From an uncultured Bacteroidota bacterium (GTDB lineage Bacteria > Bacteroidota > Bacteroidia > Flavobacteriales > Flavobacteriaceae): a stretch of 52,654 nucleotides of DNA. How positions within the stretch are numbered: the stretch's first letter is position 1; each line of letters opens with the position of its first letter. Below, piece after piece: positions 27,230-36,872 of this stretch. The position numbers and the translations under genes are program-made. The DNA is taken from assembly GCA_902515395.1 (NCBI GenBank), contig CABXUL010000009.1, positions 1-52,654 of the forward strand. Reading direction: 5' to 3'. Below the pieces are notes generated by a model. It searched no databases and was not told the DNA's origin. It worked only from the letters and a program-made list of their open reading frames with translations.

Positions 27230-27267
27230 AATCAAATTCATTTATATTTTTATTTCATTAAAAGGCT

Positions 27268-27275
27268 TACATTTG
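27268..27275 (+). promoter_or_regulatory. -7 element upstream of atpB
   Basis: TACATTTG matches TAnnTTTG and lies 33 bases before the atpB ATG, in the 79-base gap after the DUF6168-like gene. No clear -33 element is seen. It could be an internal promoter of the ATP synthase operon. Confidence 0.3.
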
Positions 27276-27308
27276 CTGATTAATTAAAACTATAATTTGG
27301 TGATCTTA

Positions 27309-28404
27309 ATGCCAAAAAATTTTTATAAAAACTCCCTAATTTATTTACTCTTGGGGTTGACTGCCTTAAGCGCTAAAGACCCAAAAAAACCGGAGGATAA
27401 TAATGGCAGTGATTTAAAATCTGAAATTAAGTTATATATACTACATCACCTTGAAGACTCCCACGATTTTAATTTGATGTCCTACACCGACAAAATAAGC
27501 GGTAAGAAGGTTTATATTGGCATGCCTTTGCCCGTTATTCTTTGGGATAATGGAATAAAAATCTTTTCCTCAACTAAACTTAATCATGGGAAAACTGTTG
27601 TCCAATCAGGGGACAATTATTATAAACTTTATCACGGTAAAGTATACCAGACGGATGCTAAGGGGACCATTAATTATGATGAAAAAAATCATCCAATTAA
27701 CTATAAGCCCTTAGACTTTTCAATAACCAAAAACGTAGTATCTATTTTGTTCACAGCGTTAATCATGTTGTTGTTGTTTAAAGGGTTGGCAGATTCTTAT
27801 AAAAAAAATGGAATGATCGCTAAGGGATTTGGGCGTTTTTTTGAACCCCTAGTGCTGTATATTCGTGATGAAATTGCTATACCAAATATTGGTGAAAAGC
27901 ATTACAAAAGGTTTATGAGTTATTTATTGACTTTATTCTTTTTCATATGGTTTCTCAATCTTTTGGGTTTGACTCCTTTGGGGAATTAACGTAACTGGAA
28001 ATATCGCCATTACCTTTGCTTTAGCCCTAATAACATTTATAATTACTAATTTAAGTGGTAAAAAAACATATTGGAAACACATATTTTGGATGCCAGGTGT
28101 TCCTATTCCTATGAAAATCATTTTAGCCCCTATCGAGCTTTTAGGTATAATCATTAAGCCTTTTTCTTTAATGATACGACTTTATGCGAACATATCAGCG
28201 GGGCACATCGTACTGATGAGCCTTATTTCGTTGATGTTTATTTTTAGAAATTGGTTAGGTTCAAGCCTTTCGTTTGCATTGGCATTTTCAATTTCTATAA
28301 TTGAAATTTTAGTTGCCCTTTTACAAGCATACATCTTTACAGTTTTGTCTGCCTTGTATTTTGGCTTTGCAGTTGAAGAACACGATGATCATAATCATCA
28401 CTAA
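27309..28404 (+). pseudogene. atpB: ATP synthase F0 subunit a, frameshifted
   Basis: Two frames add up to a 364-residue subunit a, which forms the proton half-channels with the c ring. The first frame (from ATG 27309) has a signal-peptide-like N-terminus, the long extracytoplasmic region typical of Bacteroidota and helices up to LNLLGLTPLG. Then it reads a stop at 27987-27989. Removing one G from the G4 run (27980-27983) continues as GINVTGNIAITFALAL and on to RLYANISAGH, with the essential arginine, and FGFAVEEHDD at the end. A true knock-out of atpB amid intact atp genes is unlikely, so a sequencing or assembly indel is the simplest explanation; slippage is possible. Confidence 0.88.
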
Positions 28405-28429
28405 ATTAATGTATAATTTAAATAAATAG

Positions 28430-28627
<198 letters not shown>

Positions 28628-28636
28628 AAAAGTTCT

Positions 28637-28656
28637 ATCCTAATTTGATTTAGGAT
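28637..28656 (+). terminator. Hairpin between atpE and atpF
   Basis: ATCCTAA (28637-28643) pairs with TTAGGAT (28650-28656) around a 6-base loop and is followed by TGCTTTTATTT. It may act as a partial terminator or mRNA 3' stabiliser that raises expression of subunit c, which is needed in many copies, over downstream subunits. This role is inferred from position. Confidence 0.45.
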
Positions 28657-28681
28657 TGCTTTTATTTAAAACTTTTTTAAA

Positions 28682-29179
28682 ATGGAGAAATTAATTAGTG
28701 AGTTTTCTTTTGGCCTATTCTTTTGGCAGCTACTAATATTTATTTTTTTGGTGTTGCTGTTAAAGAAATTTGCTTGGAAACCGATTTTAGATACAGTCAA
28801 CGAGCGAGAATCGTCTATAAAAGACGCCATGAGCGAAGCTGATAAAGCCCGTAATGAAATGGCGGCTATTCAAGAGAGTAATCAAAAAGTCTTGAAGGAA
28901 GCAAGAGCAGAACGAGAAGCATTATTAAAGGATGCTAGGAATACTGGAGCCGAAATTGTAGCTCAGGCTAAGACTGACGCTAAGACTGAGGCAAATAAAA
29001 TTATTTCCCAAGCGCAAGAAGCTATTCAAAATGAAAAACGTGCTGCAGTTAATGAATTAAAAAACCAAGTTGCTCAAATTTCTTTGGAAATTGCTGAAAA
29101 AGTAATTGACACTGAATTGGCGAACAAGGACAAGCAGGCACAGTTAGTCGATAAGTTACTTAAGGATAGTTCTTTATGA
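28682..29179 (+). CDS. atpF: ATP synthase F0 subunit b
   Basis: A 165-residue peripheral-stalk protein: one N-terminal membrane helix (about residues 8-27, ending KKFAWKPIL) followed by a long charged amphipathic coiled coil. It connects the membrane sector to the catalytic head. The atpH start overlaps its stop by 4 bases (ATGA). It is preceded by the hairpin after atpE. Confidence 0.93.
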   Translation: MEKLISEFSFGLFFWQLLIFIFLVLLLKKFAWKPILDTVNERESSIKDAMSEADKARNEMAAIQESNQKVLKEARAEREALLKDARNTGAEIVAQAKTDAKTEANKIISQAQEAIQNEKRAAVNELKNQVAQISLEIAEKVIDTELANKDKQAQLVDKLLKDSSL

Positions 29180-29712
29180 AATCAGGAAGAGCTGCGTTGA
29201 GATATGCCAAGGCCCTTTTAGACTTTTCCATTGAGGGGCAAGAAGAAAAAAACGTATTTGATGAAATGCAAAACATTCTTACAGTAATGCAAAGCAGTAA
29301 GGACCTAGATGACGTGTTGAACAACCCTGTTTTGCCAACTAAACAAAAACGGCTGATTATGGAAGAAGTTTTTAACAAAATCAGTAATCCTACTGAAAGA
29401 CTCTTTGACTTACTTTCAAAAAACAATAGAGAAGGAATATTGGATATTGTTGCACAAAAATACCTTGAATTGTATGACAAATATAAGGGCAAATTAATTG
29501 CGACGGTTACTACTGCAGTACCTCTTAATGAAGCTTTGGAAAAGAAACTACTTCAGAAAGCAGCAGAATTATCCCCCTTAAAAATTGAATTAAAAAATAT
29601 TATTGACTCTAAAATCAAAGGAGGATTCATTCTTAGAGTAGGTGATTTACAGTTCAATGCGAGCATTGCCGAGCGCATGGAAACATTAAAGAGAAAATTG
29701 ATTACATCCTAA
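29176..29712 (+). CDS. atpH: ATP synthase F1 subunit delta
   Basis: A 178-residue OSCP/delta subunit that joins the peripheral stalk to the F1 head. The N-terminal helical bundle starts with [13 protein letters not shown], and the C-terminal part has the family motif [18 protein letters not shown]. It overlaps atpF by 4 bases and precedes atpA by 22 bases, the usual order. Confidence 0.93.
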   Translation: MKSGRAALRYAKALLDFSIEGQEEKNVFDEMQNILTVMQSSKDLDDVLNNPVLPTKQKRLIMEEVFNKISNPTERLFDLLSKNNREGILDIVAQKYLELYDKYKGKLIATVTTAVPLNEALEKKLLQKAAELSPLKIELKNIIDSKIKGGFILRVGDLQFNASIAERMETLKRKLITS

Positions 29713-29734
29713 AAAAACAGTTAAAAAAAATAAA

Positions 29735-31312
29735 ATGGCAGAAGTTAAACCCGCTGAAGTTTCAGCAATATTAAAAAGTCAATTGGCAAGATTTGAGGCA
29801 ACTGCCGCCCTGGACGAGGTCGGTACTGTACTTGAAGTAGGGGACGGTATAGCAAGAGTCTATGGCCTTACTGACGCAGAATACGGGGAATTGGTAACCT
29901 TTGAAAACGGAATGGACGGGATGGTACTTAATCTTGAGGAAGATAACGTTGGAGTAGTATTGTTGGGACCTTCAAAGGAAATCAAAGAAGGCAATACTGT
30001 CAAGAGAACAAAAAAAATTGCTTCTATCAATGTTGGGGAAGAAATAGTTGGTCGTGTTGTTGACACACTAGGAACACCCATTGATGGTAAAGGACCACTA
30101 AAGGGGGAAACTTTTCAAATGCCATTGGAAAGAAAAGCCCCTGGAGTAATCTTTAGACAACCAGTTAACGAGCCGCTACAAACTGGAATCAAATCCATTG
30201 ATGCAATGATTCCTGTAGGCCGAGGTCAACGAGAGCTGGTTATTGGTGATCGTCAAACGGGTAAAACTACCGTTTGTATTGACACCATCCTAAATCAAAA
30301 GGAGTTTTTTGATGCAGGACAACCTGTTTACTGTATTTATGTTGCAATAGGTCAAAAAGCTTCTACTGTCGCTGGTATTGCGAAAACTCTCGAAGATAAA
30401 GGTGCATTAGATTACACTACTATCGTAGCTGCAAATGCTTCTGACCCAGCACCCATGCAAGTGTATGCTCCATTTGCAGGAGCAGCTATTGGTGAGTATT
30501 TTAGAGATACAGGCCGTCCTGCTCTAATCATATACGATGACTTGTCAAAACAAGCGGTTGCTTATCGAGAGGTATCCCTTTTGCTTCGTCGTCCACCAGG
30601 TCGTGAAGCATACCCTGGAGACGTATTCTATCTTCACTCTAGGTTATTGGAACGTGCTGCAAAAGTGATTGCTGATGATGAAATTGCCAAAGAAATGAAT
30701 GACCTGCCTGAATCCTTAAATGATAGAGTAAAAGGAGGGGGCTCCCTTACCGCATTACCCATTATTGAAACACAAGCTGGAGATGTTTCTGCTTACATTC
30801 CAACTAACGTAATTTCAATTACTGATGGCCAAATTTTCTTAGAGTCTGACCTCTTCAACTCTGGAGTCCGCCCTGCGATTAACGTAGGGATTTCTGTATC
30901 TCGTGTTGGTGGATCGGCTCAGATAAAATCCATGAAAAAGGTTGCGGGAACTTTAAAACTTGACCAGGCTCAATTTCGGGAATTGGAAGCATTTTCGAAA
31001 TTCGGTTCTGATCTTGATGCAGCGACCCTAAATGTAATTGAAAAGGGACGTAGAAATGTAGAGATTTTAAAACAAGCCCAAAACGACCCCTTTACTGTTG
31101 AAGATCAAGTTGCAATCATTTACGCAGGATCAAAAAACCTCCTTAGAAATGTTCCTGTTCACAAGGTCAAAGCATTTGAGAATTCTTTTTTATCTAATCT
31201 TAAAAAGAATAATAAAAAAGTATTGTCCGAACTTAAAGCAGGTAAGATTAGTGACGAAGTTCTTGAGACATTAAATAAAGTGGCTGAAGAAACTTCTAAA
31301 GCATTTGAATAA
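29735..31312 (+). CDS. atpA: ATP synthase F1 subunit alpha
   Basis: A 525-residue non-catalytic nucleotide-binding subunit of F1. The N-terminal beta-barrel, the Walker A GDRQTGKT at residues 171-178, the [15 protein letters not shown] block and the C-terminal helical bundle are all present. Length and motifs are typical. The gene lies between atpH and atpG. Confidence 0.97.
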   Translation: MAEVKPAEVSAILKSQLARFEATAALDEVGTVLEVGDGIARVYGLTDAEYGELVTFENGMDGMVLNLEEDNVGVVLLGPSKEIKEGNTVKRTKKIASINVGEEIVGRVVDTLGTPIDGKGPLKGETFQMPLERKAPGVIFRQPVNEPLQTGIKSIDAMIPVGRGQRELVIGDRQTGKTTVCIDTILNQKEFFDAGQPVYCIYVAIGQKASTVAGIAKTLEDKGALDYTTIVAANASDPAPMQVYAPFAGAAIGEYFRDTGRPALIIYDDLSKQAVAYREVSLLLRRPPGREAYPGDVFYLHSRLLERAAKVIADDEIAKEMNDLPESLNDRVKGGGSLTALPIIETQAGDVSAYIPTNVISITDGQIFLESDLFNSGVRPAINVGISVSRVGGSAQIKSMKKVAGTLKLDQAQFRELEAFSKFGSDLDAATLNVIEKGRRNVEILKQAQNDPFTVEDQVAIIYAGSKNLLRNVPVHKVKAFENSFLSNLKKNNKKVLSELKAGKISDEVLETLNKVAEETSKAFE

Positions 31313-31315
31313 AGA

Positions 31316-32179
31316 ATGGCTAATTTAAAAGAAATACGAAATCGTATTGCTTCTGTCTCTTCGACTATGCAAATTACAAGTGCTATGAAAATGGTCTCTG
31401 CAGCGAAACTAAAAAAAGCACAGGACAGGATTACAGCTATGCGACCTTATGCAACTAAGTTGACTGAATTAATCCAAAATCTTAGCGCTAACATGGGTGG
31501 CGTTGGAGAAAACTCCTACACCACTGTCAGGCCAGAAAAAAAAATTTTAGTAATTGCAATTACCTCTAATAGGGGATTGTGTGGCGGTTTTAATGCTAAT
31601 ATAATCAAAGAAACTCTCAGACTTGGTAGAGAAGATTTTAAAGCAAAAAAAGTCGATGTATTGGGAATTGGAAAAAAAGGAGGAGATATTTTATCTAAAA
31701 CTCAAACGATGAAAAGTCGACACGACAGCCTTTTTGATGACCTTAATTTTGAGGATACTGCTTTAGTTGCTGTCGAAGTAATGGAGGAGTTTAAGAAAGG
31801 AATATATGATAAGGTACTTTTGGTTTATAACCGATTCAAAAATGCCGCTACACAGTTGATCACTGTTGAACAATTCCTTCCTATTGTCTCTGAAGAAATT
31901 TCTAGCGAAAAAACAAGGGGAGATTACCTTTATGAACCATCACAATCCGCCATTGTCAAAGAGCTATTACCTAAGTCCCTTAAAATACAATTATTTAAGG
32001 CTTTGCTAGATTCCCTCGCAAGTGAACATGGCGCACGTATGACTGCCATGCACAAGGCCACTGACAATGCCACAGAGCTTAGAGATCAACTCAAACTCAC
32101 TTATAATAAAGCGCGCCAGGCTGCTATCACCAATGAGATTCTTGAAATAGTAGGGGGAGCAGAGGCTTTAAATGGATAA
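31316..32179 (+). CDS. atpG: ATP synthase F1 subunit gamma
   Basis: A 287-residue rotor shaft. The N-terminal helix (KEIRNRIASVSSTMQIT, then AMKMVSAAKLKKAQ) and the C-terminal helix (ATELRDQLKLTYNKARQAAI) that form the coiled-coil shaft are intact, as is SNRGLCGGFNANI in the globular part. It starts 3 bases after atpA. atpD and atpC do not follow, as is usual in Bacteroidota, where they lie elsewhere. Confidence 0.95.
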   Translation: MANLKEIRNRIASVSSTMQITSAMKMVSAAKLKKAQDRITAMRPYATKLTELIQNLSANMGGVGENSYTTVRPEKKILVIAITSNRGLCGGFNANIIKETLRLGREDFKAKKVDVLGIGKKGGDILSKTQTMKSRHDSLFDDLNFEDTALVAVEVMEEFKKGIYDKVLLVYNRFKNAATQLITVEQFLPIVSEEISSEKTRGDYLYEPSQSAIVKELLPKSLKIQLFKALLDSLASEHGARMTAMHKATDNATELRDQLKLTYNKARQAAITNEILEIVGGAEALNG

Positions 32180-32228
32180 AATAAACCTTTTCAGTTTTAT
32201 TTAATATTTAATTTCACTATGCTTTTTG

Positions 32229-32236
32229 TATTTTTG
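32229..32236 (+). promoter_or_regulatory. -7 element upstream of dut
   Basis: TATTTTTG matches TAnnTTTG and ends 14 bases before the dut ATG. No good -33 element at the expected distance. Confidence 0.35.
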
Positions 32237-32250
32237 ATCAAATACTCAAT

Positions 32251-32688
32251 ATGATTAAAATTCCTGTTATTTATACTGGTAAAGCGAATCTGCCTGATCA
32301 CGCAACAGCTTTATCGGCGGGAATGGACCTACGAGCCAACATATTTTCGTCCATTATCCTTCACCCTTTAGATAGAAAAATAATCCCCACTGGATTATCC
32401 ATTGCACTCCCCCAGGGATATGAGGCACAAGTCCGACCCAGAAGTGGACTTGCTGCTAAATACGGCGTCACCGTACTCAACTCCCCAGGTACTATTGATG
32501 CTGATTATCGTGGAGATATTGGTGTAATATTGGTCAATCTTTCTCAAGACCCCTTTACCATACTGCCAGAAGATCGAATTGCTCAACTGGTTGTGGCACA
32601 ATACAGTCAAGTCAAATGGGAACCCGTTGAATTTCTCCCTGATTCAGAAAGAGGAGCAGGAGGTTTTGGAAGTACAGGTAAAAAATAA
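32251..32688 (+). CDS. dut: dUTP diphosphatase
   Basis: dUTPase hydrolyses dUTP to dUMP, keeping uracil out of DNA and supplying thymidylate synthesis. The 145-residue trimeric-type enzyme shows the family motifs in order: [18 protein letters not shown], the catalytic-Asp motif [20 protein letters not shown] and the C-terminal [11 protein letters not shown] that closes over the active site. It probably leads the operon with the nucleotidyltransferase, DUF4292 and EnvC-like genes. Confidence 0.96.
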   Translation: MIKIPVIYTGKANLPDHATALSAGMDLRANIFSSIILHPLDRKIIPTGLSIALPQGYEAQVRPRSGLAAKYGVTVLNSPGTIDADYRGDIGVILVNLSQDPFTILPEDRIAQLVVAQYSQVKWEPVEFLPDSERGAGGFGSTGKK

Positions 32689-32723
32689 TATTAAAGTAAT
32701 TGTTTAATTAAAAAAATTAAATA

Positions 32724-33740
32724 TTGAAAATTATTGTTCCCATGGCTGGCAGAGGCTCAAGATTAAGACCGCATAGTCTATCCGTTCCAAAGCCAATGTT
32801 ACCGGTTGCAGGATCTCCTATTGTAGCTCAATTGGTAAATGAAATCGCTAGGGTTGTAGCTAAACCAATCGAGGAGGTAGTTTATGTATTAGGTGACCCC
32901 GCCTTTTTTGGAAAGGCCATTGAGGAAGAATTGACCGAGGTGGCAAATGAGCTAGGAGCTAAAGCTAAAATTTATAGACAGCTTGAACCATTAGGAACCG
33001 GTCATGCTGTAATGTGTGCTTCTGATTCTCTAACCGGGCCTATCATCGTTGCTTATGCGGATACTTTAATTCGTGCTGATCTTTCTCTTGATCCTGAGTC
33101 AGATGGGATGATTTGGGTAAAAAAAGTATCCAATCCAAAGGCTTATGGGGTTGTACAGCTTAATGAAAATGATAAGATTAATTCCTTAGTCGAAAAACCT
33201 CAGGAATTTGTTTCAGACCTTGCTGTGATTGGGATTTATTATTTTCGGGATGCAGCGTTCATTAAATCCGAATTAACCGACAGCATGAAGAAAGCCCGTT
33301 CACATGGAGAGGAGTTTTTACTTAATGAAGGAATTCTCTCAATGATGAAGAAAGGAGCCATTTTTACTCCTGGAAAGGTAAAAGAATGGATGGACTGTGG
33401 AAATCCAAAAATTACGCTGGAGACCAATAAAAAAATGTTAGGTATTTTAACTGAGGAGGGCAATAAATTGATTGCAGATAACATTACAAAAGAAAATAGT
33501 GAGATTATCCCTCCCTGTTTTATAGGTAAGGGAGTTGTCCTGAAAAATTCAATAGTTGGTCCAAATGTTGCAATTGGCGAAGGGTCTTTAGTAGAAAACT
33601 CGACTATCTCTGATTGCCTGATCCAAAAAAATACAGTAATTAAAAATGCAAAATTATTTGGCTCAATGATTGGTAATCACGTCAAGTATCATGGTAATCA
33701 CACCTTTATAAGTATTGGAGACTATTCTGAATTGACTTAA
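32724..33740 (+). CDS. Sugar-phosphate nucleotidyltransferase
   Basis: A 338-residue enzyme of the NTP-transferase family. The N-terminal GRGSRLRPHSLSVPKPMLP is the nucleotide-binding signature (about residues 9-27), and the C-terminal third has left-handed beta-helix hexapeptides (IGKGVVLKNSIVGPNVAIGEG). Such enzymes make dTDP- or UDP-sugars for envelope glycans; the exact sugar cannot be read from the sequence. The start is TTG at 32724, matching the conserved N-terminus MKIIVPMAG. It follows dut by 35 bases and precedes the DUF4292 gene by 1 base. Confidence 0.87.
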   Translation: MKIIVPMAGRGSRLRPHSLSVPKPMLPVAGSPIVAQLVNEIARVVAKPIEEVVYVLGDPAFFGKAIEEELTEVANELGAKAKIYRQLEPLGTGHAVMCASDSLTGPIIVAYADTLIRADLSLDPESDGMIWVKKVSNPKAYGVVQLNENDKINSLVEKPQEFVSDLAVIGIYYFRDAAFIKSELTDSMKKARSHGEEFLLNEGILSMMKKGAIFTPGKVKEWMDCGNPKITLETNKKMLGILTEEGNKLIADNITKENSEIIPPCFIGKGVVLKNSIVGPNVAIGEGSLVENSTISDCLIQKNTVIKNAKLFGSMIGNHVKYHGNHTFISIGDYSELT

Positions 33741-33741
33741 A

Positions 33742-34533
33742 ATGTTTGGAAAAGACAGCAACTTTGCGGATAAAAAAATTGGGTTTATTCTCTTTATTAT
33801 TTTTATCACTGCATGCAAATCCCCAGCAGTATTTCCTAGCAAAAATCCCATAAAATATCTTCCAGTTAAGGAATTGACAAAAGCTATTTCTAAAAACAGG
33901 GTTGACTTTAAAAAATTTAGATCTAGGGTGAAAACAACCTATGATGATGGCAAAAGGAGCCAACAAGTGATAGTTAACATCAGAATGGAGAAAGACAAAG
34001 CTATATGGATTAGCGCGAATATGTTGGTGCCAATCGCCAAAATATTAATAACTCCTATAAAAGTATCTTTCTTCGAAAAATTTCAAAAAACCTTCTTTGA
34101 AGGAGATTTTACTTTTATTAACAACCAATTCAATACTAATTTTGACTTTGAGGACATCCAAAATTTATTGATTGGTCTGCCCCTTGCAGACTTAAATCGT
34201 GGAAAATGGGAAACCATATCTCACCCCAAATACTATATCTTGACTCCTAAATCTAGTAAAATGCAATTGAGACCTACTTTTTTCTACGATCCCAGCGATT
34301 TTAGTTTAAGAGAACAAAGATTTTTAGTTTCAGGAACTATGCAATCCCTCACGATCAAATATATAAATTACCAACGATTGGAGGGAGAATTTCTTCCCCG
34401 AGAAATCGAAATTTCTCTCTTTGATGGCCGAGATCTAAAAAGGATAACCCTTGAGTATAATCGAGTCGACTTCCCTGATCAATTAAGTTTTCCTTTTAAA
34501 ATACCAGATGGCTACAAACCAATCGACTTGTAA
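33742..34533 (+). CDS. DUF4292 family lipoprotein
   Basis: A 263-residue protein with a type II signal peptide (lipobox ITAC, Cys 25) and a beta-rich body resembling LolA/LolB-like lipid-binding folds; the family DUF4292 has no firm function. Its place between a sugar nucleotidyltransferase and an EnvC-like gene is shared with relatives. The stop shares one base with the start of the next gene (TAATG), which suggests coupled translation. Confidence 0.8.
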   Translation: MFGKDSNFADKKIGFILFIIFITACKSPAVFPSKNPIKYLPVKELTKAISKNRVDFKKFRSRVKTTYDDGKRSQQVIVNIRMEKDKAIWISANMLVPIAKILITPIKVSFFEKFQKTFFEGDFTFINNQFNTNFDFEDIQNLLIGLPLADLNRGKWETISHPKYYILTPKSSKMQLRPTFFYDPSDFSLREQRFLVSGTMQSLTIKYINYQRLEGEFLPREIEISLFDGRDLKRITLEYNRVDFPDQLSFPFKIPDGYKPIDL

Positions 34534-35753
34534 TGTATAGCAATAAGTGGTTTTGGACTTTTTGTTGCCTTTTGATGATTTCGGGTGGAACAGCTCAGTT
34601 TAATTCTTCCCGCCAGAAAGTTCTTGAGGCCCAAAAAAAAAGACTTCAACAGGAAATTAAGCAAATAAATACTTTACTATTCAACAACAATCGAAAGGAA
34701 AAGACAGTTCTTTCCCAAGTTGAGGACCTGGACTTAAAAATTTCTGTTAGGAGTCAACTCGTGAAGGTCAATAATCAACAAGCAAATTTATTGACCCGTC
34801 AAATTAACGTTAACCAAAGAGATATTACCGAATTAAGGGTTGAACTAGAGGCTTTAAAGAAAGATTATGCTGATATGATAATTAAGTCATATAAGAGTAA
34901 ATCTTCCTTGAATCGATTGATGTTTTTGTTTTCCTCGACAGATTTCCTTCAGGCTTACAAAAGGATTCAGTACATTAAACAATATGCCAATTTCAGAAAA
35001 AAACAGGGAGAACTGATTGCTGAAAAGACCCAAACGCTTCAGATATTAAACAATGCTTTGCTTGAGCAAAAGACTAAGAAGCAGGGTTTAGTTGAAGAGA
35101 ACAAAAAAGCGCAACATATCTTAATGGATGAGCGAAAATATCAGCAGCGTCTCATCCGAAGTCTAAAATTCAAGTCGCGTTCCCTTTCTGCTAACATCAA
35201 AGAAAAACAACGAAAAGCAGTTGCTATAGATAGAGAAATCGAACGCTTGATAAGGGAAGCAATTGCTGCTTCAAACAAAGCAGCAGGAAAAAAATCTAAA
35301 AATGTATTCGCCTTAACACCAGAGGCTAAGCTTTTGGCCCAAAACTTTATTGCCAACAAAGGTAAACTTCCTTGGCCTGTTGAAAAAGGGATAGTAATTC
35401 AACGATTTGGAACTCAGCCTCACCCAGTAGTAAAAACTACAATGATTAAGAGTAATGGGGTAACAATAGCCACTAGCTTCAATAGTCTTGCTCGATCAGT
35501 ATTTGATGGAGAGGTAATGACTGTCTTAAGTTTTAAGGGAAACAACCCCACAGTATTGATTAAACACGGTAATTTTATCACTACATATAAAAACATTTCA
35601 AAGGTATATGTTAAAAAAGGGGACAAGGTTAAAGCAAAACAGCCAATAGGAGAAATATTTACCAACCCACAGACCGGGAAAACCACTTTACAATTCAGTG
35701 TATTTAATGAATTAAAAGCACAAAACCCAAAGAATTGGATTTATAAAATGTAG
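34533..35753 (+). CDS. EnvC-like LytM protein with degenerate active site
   Basis: A 406-residue secreted protein: signal peptide (about residues 1-22), long coiled coil (about 25-245) and a C-terminal LytM domain (about 275-405). The coiled-coil plus LytM layout matches EnvC, which activates amidases that split septal peptidoglycan. The zinc ligands of M23 enzymes are lost: the HxxxD region reads KSNGVTIA, and HxH is replaced by LQFSVF. It is therefore probably an activator, not a peptidase. It ends 2 bases from the convergent SPOR gene. Confidence 0.85.
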   Translation: MYSNKWFWTFCCLLMISGGTAQFNSSRQKVLEAQKKRLQQEIKQINTLLFNNNRKEKTVLSQVEDLDLKISVRSQLVKVNNQQANLLTRQINVNQRDITELRVELEALKKDYADMIIKSYKSKSSLNRLMFLFSSTDFLQAYKRIQYIKQYANFRKKQGELIAEKTQTLQILNNALLEQKTKKQGLVEENKKAQHILMDERKYQQRLIRSLKFKSRSLSANIKEKQRKAVAIDREIERLIREAIAASNKAAGKKSKNVFALTPEAKLLAQNFIANKGKLPWPVEKGIVIQRFGTQPHPVVKTTMIKSNGVTIATSFNSLARSVFDGEVMTVLSFKGNNPTVLIKHGNFITTYKNISKVYVKKGDKVKAKQPIGEIFTNPQTGKTTLQFSVFNELKAQNPKNWIYKM

Positions 35754-35755
35754 AA

Positions 35756-36727
35756 CTACTTTTCTACCAAGAACCAAGCGTCTTCTTTAAGCGCATACCT
35801 AATGTAATTGTGAAGATTTAATGCCTCGCGTTTAGAAACAAATCTTCCATAAGCTACGCGATACAAGCCTTCCGGATTAACTTCTGTAAAGGCAGCCTGA
35901 AAACCATCAAGTATCAGTTTTTTTAATAATCTTTCTGCGTTCTCAATTGATCTAAAGGAACCAGCTACCACACTGAAGTAGGTTTTATCAAGTGGGGCAT
36001 TTTTAACCACTTCGGGCTCGGAATTAAAAGAGAGATTCATTTTGGATACTGATCCCAAATCAAAAGTTGCTTTTTGAACGTTACTTTTTATTTTCTTTTG
36101 GGCCAGCTCCATTGACTTTATCTTTTCATTTGCTACATATTGGTTTCCAAAGTAATATAAGGAACCTGCTAAGGCGATTCCAATCATTCCAATAGCAGCG
36201 TACTTAAGGAAAGGCTTACGTTTTTCTTCTTTCTCTCCTGGGGTAAACATTAAGTTTTCTTTGTTTTCTTTTTCCATTTTTTGTGGGGGGTTGAATAATT
36301 TATTATTAGAGTTATTTATAGGCTTTCTGTAAAAGCTACTCAGTCCAAAAGCACTGAGATCAAAATTAATTTTACCATCTGGATAGAAGATGATTTTTTT
36401 CTGTTTATTTAATCTTATTTCTCCTATTCCAGGAAAAGACAATTGCTGTGTATTTAGCCTTTGCTTCCAACTAATTACTTCTTTTTCAATTCTTCTTAGA
36501 GCTTGTTCAAAAGATACCTTTTCTTTTTGGGCAATATAGTGAGCCAATACTCCATCATTATTACTCAATAAACTGTTAAAACTAACTTCTTTTCTAGGAG
36601 GAACGAATAATCCACCATCAGTATCTATCAAAATATTCATTGAACGGGTAAGAAAAGCTCCAAAATTAGGAACTGTAACACACTCGTGCTGGTATAGTAA
36701 TTCCTTAACATATTGTTGAGTTAACAT
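35756..36727 (-). CDS. SPOR-domain protein with HU/CCDC81-like N-terminus
   Basis: A 323-residue envelope protein. The N-terminal 130 residues (VKELLYQHECVTVPNFGAFL, then FPGIGEIRLNKQ) match the two prokaryotic HU/CCDC81-like domains, a single membrane helix follows (about 176-194), and the C-terminal 75 residues form a SPOR domain (YFSVVAGSFRSIENAERLL and GLYRVAYGRF), which binds denuded septal glycan. The cytoplasmic N-terminus and periplasmic SPOR end suggest a link between chromosome or division proteins and the septum, which is inference. A strong promoter-like element lies 4 bases before its ATG. Confidence 0.85.
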   Translation of the reverse strand: MLTQQYVKELLYQHECVTVPNFGAFLTRSMNILIDTDGGLFVPPRKEVSFNSLLSNNDGVLAHYIAQKEKVSFEQALRRIEKEVISWKQRLNTQQLSFPGIGEIRLNKQKKIIFYPDGKINFDLSAFGLSSFYRKPINNSNNKLFNPPQKMEKENKENLMFTPGEKEEKRKPFLKYAAIGMIGIALAGSLYYFGNQYVANEKIKSMELAQKKIKSNVQKATFDLGSVSKMNLSFNSEPEVVKNAPLDKTYFSVVAGSFRSIENAERLLKKLILDGFQAAFTEVNPEGLYRVAYGRFVSKREALNLHNYIRYALKEDAWFLVEK

Positions 36728-36731
36728 ATAT

Positions 36732-36759
36732 CAAAGATAACAAAAATCTTACCTCACAA
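36732..36759 (-). promoter_or_regulatory. Promoter of the SPOR gene
   Basis: On the minus strand TTG (36757-36759) and TATCTTTG (36732-36739) are separated by 17 bases, an excellent match to the Bacteroidota promoter. The -7 element ends only 4 bases before the ATG at 36727, so the transcript may be leaderless. Confidence 0.55.
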
Positions 36760-36872
36760 TAACCATAAGATTTAATGATGACTCAATTAAAGACATTTAA
36801 ATATTTTTTATAAAAAAATCACTAGAGAAAATTATGTCTATTTTAATAGTAAACCTTTTCTCAATTATTAGA

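Noticed and set aside
35750-35767. GTAGAA...TTCTAC hairpin between the EnvC-like and SPOR genes as a terminator
   Set aside because: The stem is only 6 bp, AT-rich and without a following T-run, so it is not convincing.
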